From Gonium pectorale (taxonomy: Eukaryota; Chlorophyta; Chlorophyceae; Chlamydomonadales; Volvocaceae), in NCBI GenBank assembly GCA_001584585.1, contig LSYV01000084.1, forward strand, positions 234,639 to 249,274: 14,636 bases of DNA, in the 5' to 3' direction. The translations under genes were made by a program, and so were the position numbers. Shown here piece after piece: positions 9,501-14,636 of this stretch (position 1 is its first letter; the number at the start of each line of letters is the position of its first letter). Under the pieces are notes generated by a model. That model had not been told where the DNA came from. It did not search any database and saw only the letters and a program-made list of their open reading frames with translations.

Positions 9501-12500
9501 CGCGACCCCTACGGCATTGCAAGGCCCGGTGGGCAGGCCGACCGGCAGGAGCCACTGCCACCCGCCCCCCCCCAACGCGACCCACCATGTACTCGTAATG
9601 CGCCAGAATCTCTGCCATCTGGAAGCGGGACTGCGACTCGACCTGCCGGAAGCGGACGGGGGACGTTGAGGCGGGGGAAGAGGACAGGGAGTCAGGGACG
9701 CGGTTTGGGACGGGTCTCCACGGATGTGGCCAAGCCAGCGGTACGGCCCAGCAGCCTATCCCCCCGTTGCCTTGTGCCTGTGAGGGCGCCCTCTGCGCGG
9801 CAGCCACAGCGCGTCCGCCCACGTCCATCGGCGAAGGAGCGCTAATACGCGCAAGCCGCAATTTCAACTGTACGCCCCTGCCCCCAACACTCCCGCACCC
9901 CGAAATAGCCCGTGCCCTCCAACGAGCTGACGCTCATGCTGGCCCGCCCAAGCTGCTGCTCCGCCACAGTCTCCTCCACCCACCCCCTCACCGCCCGGCA
10001 GACCAGCGCCCGCCCCACACCTTCTCCGGCTTGAAGTGGTACGTGATGAGGGCAATCAGCAGGTTGGCCAGCACCACCGTTGCGGTCAGGGCGTACAGCA
10101 GCACGATGATGTTGCCGTACTGTTGCCGTACGCAATGCGTGGAGCGCGCGGCGAGGGCGGGCAGGGGCGGACTGGGTTGGCAATCGGGTGGCACTAGTGC
10201 AGTAGCGTAGCCACGTATGAAGAATACATGGCGGGCGGTGCCGGCGAACGGGCGATGCAGAGCAGCAGGGTTGGAACCCACGCAGGTGCACATCTTTGCA
10301 CCCGCACACATGGCCGTCCATCCCCATCCCTACCTACTGGCCGCGCCGCGCGAAACCCCCAAACGCGGTCTACCCCTTGTCCCCTTCGCCCCACCGGGGC
10401 GCATCGCGGTGCCCTACCTACCTGCGCCGTTCCGCCCCCCCCCCCGCCCAGACACGCGCAACTGCATGCCCGTCCCCCCTTCCCTCAACCTCTCCTTTCT
10501 ACCTCCTTCCTGCCCGTCCGCCCGCCCTGTACCCCTCCAACCCCCCGCCCCACCAGGTTGTATAGCGTGTTGTCCTCGTCCTGCAGCACCTCAAACATGG
10601 TCTCCCCCAGGAAGGTGCGGAACAGCAGCAGCACCACGCTGGGCAGGGACTCCAGCTGCGGCACGGCACGGTCCCTGCAGCGCATGCAGCGCAAGGGCGA
10701 GCATGTGCGGCTTGTTTCTCTTCCTTCCGCAGTCCTCGCGGACCCTAGTGTTTGTTGCGCTTTGGGCCATTAAAGGATTTCATGCGGAAGTGTGTGGGGG
10801 GAGGAGGGTGGCTTCTGTCAGGGGGTGAGGGGCGGGGCTTCTGTCAGGGGGTGAGGGGCGGGGCAAGGCGAACTGGTTCGGGAGCTTCCTGAGTTGGTGG
10901 GCAGGGCTTGGGGAGATACGCGGCGGGCACGAGCGCACAACCAGCAGTATTTGCCGTTGCAGGGTCAGTTACGGTAGGAAGCGGCACACGGTGCGGGCGG
11001 GAGAGGGAGAGGATTGGAAGGCGTCGTCGATAGAGAAGCCGGAGGCGAAGTGTATTCCGATCCGTCGAAGGCTACATGGTGAGAGGGGGTAATACGGAAC
11101 GGGAAACGGGTCGCAGGGTGAGAGGGGGAAACGGGTCGCAGGGTGAGAGGGGAAACGGGTCGCAGGGTGAGAGGGGGGCGCCGTAGCTATCGTGCGCACA
11201 TGGCTTAGGAGGGTCCCCAGATGATATCTTTGGGCGAGGGCAGAGGACCGGAAGGGGAGCAGCTGAGCTGGCGGGGCTGTGAGTGTCATTAGAGGGTCGG
11301 TCTTATGCTTGTTGCCGCGTGCACACGGACTACAGTGCAGCGCTGCCGAGGCCCCGGCGCCTTGGCAGCCTTGGGAGGCGTTCACTCGCCCGGCCCAGCT
11401 CGGACCTGGCCGATACCCTCCCCCGGCGCGCATACACGCGCACCCCATAACACTTGTCAGGCCGCAGGCCGTCACCCACCCAGCCGGCACCCCAGACCGG
11501 TCCTCACCTGAAGGTGGAGTAGATGGTGAAGGACACCCCCATAAGCAAGATAACGCCCGGAACGGCAAACTTGAACACCTGCGGTGTGATCCGTGTCGTG
11601 TGTTGGGGGAAAGGTCATTGGGTGAGAAGGCGTTTGGGGGGGGGGGACCCAGAGGGCGGCGGCTCAGAGCACGCCGTAGATGGAGCGGTAGGTGGGCTGC
11701 CAGCCAACGCCCAACCCCCGCAAGCGCACGCCACCGCAATAAGGCGCAACTAGAACACGTAGTAACAGATGTATGCCAACACCGCCACCAGGTGATGCGA
11801 GGGTTGGTTTGTAGGGTGAAGTACCGCCCGCCGCTTCAGCCCCGCCCCCGCAAGCATATTACGCACAGCAGGCGTTTCCGAGGGCACTAGTGCTTCCGAA
11901 ATGGAGCCCGCCGCGCCCCGCCCCCGCCGCGCCCCGACCCCCGTCCCCCGACGCCCTCCGGCGCCGCACCTCTTTGATCATGTTGGAGATCACCATCAGC
12001 AGCGAGCCCACTCCGTCGTACAGCGGGATGATGTACTGCAGCAGCCGCGCCCACACGAATATGGAGGCGGTGTTGAACAGGAAGTCCTTGGCGGTGCGCA
12101 GGTCGGGCCAGCGCGGGTTGTCCACGCCGACGCCCAGCATGGCGGCCTGGGGCGGGGGATGCAGTGGAGCGGGGGGTCGAGACGGGGCGGGGCGGTGTCG
12201 GGAGTTGAAGCTGGGAGGGCGTGGATTACAACGGGCTGGACGCCAGCACCGTTTGTCCCCTCGGGCGGCCAAGCCAGGCCTTGCCTCGTTTCGCCGGATC
12301 CTGGCGGTGCTGAGTGGGATTTTAGAAGTCATTGGGGTGTGTCGGCATCATGGGGACGACACGCAGATTACAGATACAGATTACAGCACCGCCCGAGTCA
12401 AGCCCAGATCGTGGGCACCCCGCAGTAACGCGCGTGCTGTGCACCTCGCACTCCCCTTCTCACCACCACCCGTGCCCCGCCCTCTCCCAAACACATTCCC

Positions 12501-14598
12501 TGCCATCAGCAGCATGATGAGGTGGCCGCCCTCCCCGGCTCCTGCTCCCTCCTTCCCCCGCCCCACCCCAACCCCGCGGCCTCTGCCGCCGTACCTGGCG
12601 CCCCCCGCCCGCCCTCCCCCCCTGCGCCCCATTGCTCGCTCCCTGGACCTCCCTATCAGCACCATCGCACCTGCCCCGCCCAGCTCTCCCCACCCCCAGC
12701 ACACCCTCCCCTTACTCTGCCTCCCACCCCCACCCCCGCGCACACGGCCACGCCTCCCCAGTCCCCTGCCTCCCCTCCACGCCCCCTCCCCTCTTATCTC
12801 CAGCCCGCGACGCACCTTGCAGGCCCCCGAGCCCACCAGCAGCACCATGGCCACCGCCTCGATGACGTTGAAGCCGTCCGCAAAGTAGACCGCCAGGCGG
12901 CCGTGGTACTGGTGGAGCACCTCCTGCGGGAGGGGGCCAGAGGGGGGGTGCACGGTTGAAGGGGCAGGGCGAGGGCTGGGGGATGCGGCGGGGAGAGGAT
13001 GCTGTGCAAGGGGTCGCGTGGTGACGGGTGGGGTAGGCCGAGCTGGCTTCGGCGAGAGAGCGGGCCGCATGAGGGCGCGGGAAAAGGGCGGCGCGAGGCC
13101 GCCACACCGCCGGTCAAACCCCTACTGTTGCGCGTGCGACAATTCCACGCGATGGGGAGGACGGGGCCAGCGGGTAAGAGCCCGGGCTGCATGCATGGGA
13201 CCGTGACCCGAGGAACTCCGCACGCCGCCGCACGTCCCGCCGTACCTGCAGCTCGTCAACCACCATGCTGGCGACGTACAGCACGAGCATGGGGTGCTGC
13301 CAGCGGATGCTCTCCTGGTCTACGCGGATGCCGGGTGGGGGCGGGGGGGGGGGTAAGGACATGGCGGGAGGGAGGAATCAGTCGTTTGATGCAACGCAAC
13401 GCGCCTACCTCACAACCCACCCATAGGGCCAACCGCCCAGCCGCCCAGCCAGCTGGGAGTCGCGCACTTCGCTGGCGCTCGCTCCTCTAGGTGGCAGGGC
13501 CCGAAAGATCCCGCCCGCCCCACTCTACGCCACCCGCCCGCCCCGCCCGCCCCACTCTCCGCCACCCGCCGCCCGCCCCGCCCTGCGCCACCCGCCCGCC
13601 CCGCCCTGCGCGTACCCCTCATCAGCTGCACCGCGTGGAAGCAGTAGAGGAAGAAGCCCTCGCACATGAGCCGAAACGCCCAGCGGCCACGAGGGGAGTC
13701 GAAGAAGGGCCGCGCGGCCAGCAGCACAATGTGCATGGTGTACGATAGGTACCTGCGTGTGAGCGCGCGGGCGGGAGGGGAAGGGCTTTTACCCGGTTCG
13801 GAGGGGAGTGGGGCACGGGAGGTGAGGGAGGAGGGCAGGGCAGGGGAGGGCGCAGCGGCGGCTGATTTTGGGGCCCGAACCAACCGCTGGAACGGACAGG
13901 CCCTCCATTTTGCGAGTTACTTGATAACTACCTAACCACCCCGTTGCCGGGGCAACCGTCGGCCGTTGGAATGGCCGTGGCGGCTTCCGTACTCTGGCCG
14001 CCCTGCCGGCCCCGTTTCCCACACCAGCCCCCCCTGAGGCTGGGCCCCACTCACTTCATGAGCTTCCGCCCCACGCTGCCCACAAAGCCTGCGCTCTCCA
14101 TCACCTTGACCACCAGCCTGTGGTCGCCAAAGTGGATCATCTCGCCCTTGTCCTGGGGGGGGGGGTGTTGTGCGCGTGTGTGTGGGTGTAGGTATGGGAG
14201 TGGGGGATGCGTTGGCGGGTCGAGGTCGGCTGAGACCCCGCGGCTACGGCCCCATTGCCGCCCCCCGCCGCAGGCTGCTGCCGGCCGGCGCCTGGAGTCT
14301 GGGGAGCCCGAGCGATGAGGCGCCTGCCACCACCCCCTGCCGATATACTCACCACGCTTTCCCCAAGCCCGAGCTGCCACCTCCCTCCCTGAACCAACCC
14401 CCGCCCCACACCCCTGCAGCTGGCGGTTCGCGGCCGCCCACCGGCTGGATCCCCCCACCGCTTTCTGGCTCCAGCCCCGACTCCCTGCCTCACCACCAGG
14501 CAGTTTGCGATGTACCCCGAGCCCAGCCAGCGGTCCTGCAGGTAGCCCTGCACCACGCTGGCGGACATGAACTCCAGGTCCTTTGTCTCGTAGGCAAC
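5790..14598 (-). CDS. TRP-family cation channel (TRPM/TRPC-like), 5' end outside window, 16 exons
   Basis: A tetrameric membrane cation channel of the TRP superfamily is inferred. Exons in transcript order: 14598-14494, 14152-14055, 13752-13616, 13319-13246, 12923-12816, 12146-11970, 11578-11508, 10674-10554, 10119-10021, 9642-9586, 9249-9105, 9003-8959, 8663-8571, 7981-7563, 7186-6992, 6566-5790. They sum to 2721 bases, exactly 907 codons including a TGA stop. All introns are GT-AG (11 of 15 donors begin GTGAG, GTGCG, GTGGG or GTAAG) and every phase matches. Family evidence: S1 preceded by DSPRGRW; S3 preceded by YFADGFN; S4 and linker reading FVWARLLQYIIPLYDGVGSL; a pore helix with FLGET; S6 with VLANLLIALI, close to the NLLIAMM signature of animal TRPs. 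The first visible exon begins after an acceptor in phase 0, so upstream exons, probably coding a large cytosolic N-terminus, are missing. Polycystin was considered, but the S6 and S4-S5 motifs fit TRPM/TRPC better. Which algal TRP this is cannot be said. Confidence 0.87.
6992..8663 (-). other. Channel exons coding extra hydrophobic segments beyond the TRP helix
   Basis: Three exons (8663-8571, 7981-7563, 7186-6992) code visible residues 413-648. Residues 430-465 form a nearly uninterrupted hydrophobic run (beginning YMFFLLTAYPLLLG and ending ILFFALYGY, then RRW), spanning an exon junction and long enough for one long or two short membrane helices. A hydrophilic stretch, about 467-583, follows with an AP repeat (PAPAPAPE), an acidic TDSEEEGERG motif and a possible folded piece (RISLVEIRGSAAVVLKRGKG). 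Residues 588-630 are again hydrophobic (LRVLLYTLFRPLWIGLGAAV, then a Gly/Leu-rich stretch), fitting two more membrane helices. Standard TRP channels have six. Codon use is the same strong GC3 type as the core channel, and phases run through without a break. Confidence 0.75.
8959..9642 (-). other. Channel exons after S6: TRP-helix-like segment and linker
   Basis: Three exons (9642-9586, 9249-9105, 9003-8959) code visible residues 331-412. The first reads VESQSRFQMAEILAHYEYM, a charged amphipathic helix directly after S6, where TRP channels carry the TRP helix. It lacks a clear animal TRP box (EWKFAR or similar). The next exon has HQLIGAPFSLPQLLLTSLL, a hydrophobic stretch with Pro-Phe near its start, at the position where TRPM channels have a PPP-rich re-entrant segment. 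The 45-base exon at 8959-9003 is the smallest in the gene and the 101-base intron after the previous exon is the shortest. This microexon is the least certain one; its support is the GTAAGT donor, CCAG acceptor and phase continuity on both sides. Confidence 0.68.
10110..10131. repeat. 11-base tandem duplication across a splice acceptor
   Basis: TGTTGCCGTAC occurs twice in tandem at 10110-10120 and 10121-10131. On the minus strand the first half of the pair is the 3' end of the intron and the second half is the start of the S6 exon, with the AG of the acceptor at the junction. Confidence 0.88.
10811..10862. repeat. 26-base tandem duplication in the S5/pore intron
   Basis: Two exact copies of a 26-base unit beginning GCTTCTGTCAGGGGGTGAGG lie at 10811-10836 and 10837-10862. 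They are in the channel's longest intron (10675-11507, 833 bases), so no coding effect is expected. Confidence 0.9.
11101..11173. repeat. 24-25 base minisatellite, three copies, in the S5/pore intron
   Basis: Three near-identical copies of GGGAAACGGGTCGCAGGGTG plus GAGAG lie at 11101-11124, 11125-11149 and 11150-11173, with a partial copy just before. Copies differ by one G. It lies in the same 833-base intron as the 26-base duplication. Confidence 0.9.
11970..13752 (-). other. Channel exons coding S1-S4 and the S4-S5 linker
   Basis: Four exons (13752-13616, 13319-13246, 12923-12816, 12146-11970) code visible residues 69-233. S1 is about residues 93-111 (WAFRLMCEGFFLYCFHAVQL). S2 is about 122-138, ending in VDELQ, where TRPM channels have an acidic-rich end. 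S3 is about 152-172, starting YFADGFNVIEAV. S4 is about 199-216 and carries a single Arg (WARLL), so it lacks the regular Arg/Lys ladder of a strong voltage sensor. The S4-S5 linker is about 217-233 (YDGVGSLLMVISNMIKE). The acceptor at 13320-13321 is TAG rather than the nearby CAG; only TAG joins in frame, making Asp from G plus AC. Confidence 0.82.
13505..13612. repeat. C-rich (minus strand G-rich) imperfect tandem repeat next to a splice donor
   Basis: Imperfect repeats of CCACCCGCCCGCCCCGCCC with CACTCTACG/CACTCTCCG or CTGCG spacers run up to the GTACGC donor at 13614-13615 of the exon coding S1. In the transcript this is a run of GGG/GGGG tracts in the first about 110 intron bases. Confidence 0.85.
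14055..14598 (-). other. Channel exons 1-2 of those visible: pre-S1 cytosolic linker
   Basis: Exons 14598-14494 (35 residues) and 14152-14055 (32 residues plus two bases). Visible residues 1-67 contain VAYETKDLEFMSASVVQGYL and then a Trp-Leu-Gly motif (DRWLGSGYI), which resembles the linker just upstream of the membrane domain in TRPM/TRPC channels. No ankyrin repeat or TRPM homology region is visible; if present, these lie beyond the right edge. Donors are GTGAGG and GTGAGT, and the first intron's acceptor sits behind a run of C on the coding strand. The stretch from 14599 to the right edge is the 3' end of another intron with a pyrimidine-rich tract ending CCCCAG. Confidence 0.8.
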
Positions 14599-14636
14599 CT
14601 GGGGTGCGGGCGGGGAGGTGGGGTGAGGGGTTAAAA

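Larger units (their letters stand above)
10021..11578 (-). other. Channel exons coding S5, pore helix, filter and S6
   Basis: Three exons (11578-11508, 10674-10554, 10119-10021) code visible residues 234-330. S5 is about 234-256 (VFKFAVPGVILLMGVSFTIY). The pore helix and filter region follow at about 264-286 (SLPSVVLLLFRTFLGETMFE), with Glu282 directly after the Gly at the likely filter. An acidic patch LQDEDN follows. S6 is about 300-324, ending NLLIALITYHF. An acidic residue at the filter is common in calcium-permeable TRP channels, so calcium permeability is an inference only. The S5 to pore junction uses the acceptor at 10675-10676; the stronger-looking GCAG nearer the pore helix breaks the frame and was not used. 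Confidence 0.85.

Noticed and set aside
11890..12888. 332-codon plus-strand open frame, Pro-rich
   Set aside because: It runs antisense through two channel exons and the C-rich intron between them; there is no domain and composition explains it.

Overview
The window looks like nuclear DNA of a volvocine green alga (Chlamydomonas, Volvox, Gonium or a relative). The evidence is a GC-rich gene split by many introns of about 100-830 bases with GTGAG/GTGCG donors and GCAG acceptors, codons ending mostly in G or C, long low-complexity Ala/Pro/Gly/Ser stretches in the protein, and the chlorophyte-type poly(A) signal TGTAA. There are no bacterial operons, RNA genes or CRISPR arrays, and I recognised no transposon.

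The right two thirds (about 5.8 kb to the right edge) is one minus-strand gene for a TRP-family (transient receptor potential) cation channel, closest in feel to TRPM/TRPC-like channels. I joined sixteen exons by hand. All fifteen introns are GT-AG and every junction keeps phase, giving 906 residues plus stop with the N-terminus cut off by the window edge. In order the protein has a cytosolic pre-S1 linker, S1-S4, S4-S5 linker, S5, pore helix with an FLGET filter-like motif, S6 with NLLIALI, a TRP-helix-like stretch, then unexpected further hydrophobic segments. It ends in a long tail with a polybasic block, an acidic serine block and a terminal helix.

The left third (1 to about 5.7 kb) is different: visibly less GC-rich, with mixed codon use in its open frames and only gene pieces. 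On the plus strand, two exons encode the C-terminal half of a protein kinase domain (DFG through subdomain XI, natural stop). The catalytic loop and whole N-lobe are absent, so this is a 5'-truncated kinase gene or pseudogene. On the minus strand at 480-644 there is one isolated exon-like segment with high GC3 and plausible splice sites that I could not assign to a family. The rest appears intergenic, probably containing the long 3' untranslated region of the channel gene.

The channel and the kinase piece converge: their 3' ends face each other across about 2.4 kb. Nothing in the sequence links them functionally. The most interesting item is the channel's C-terminal half, with extra membrane segments after S6 and a charged tail.
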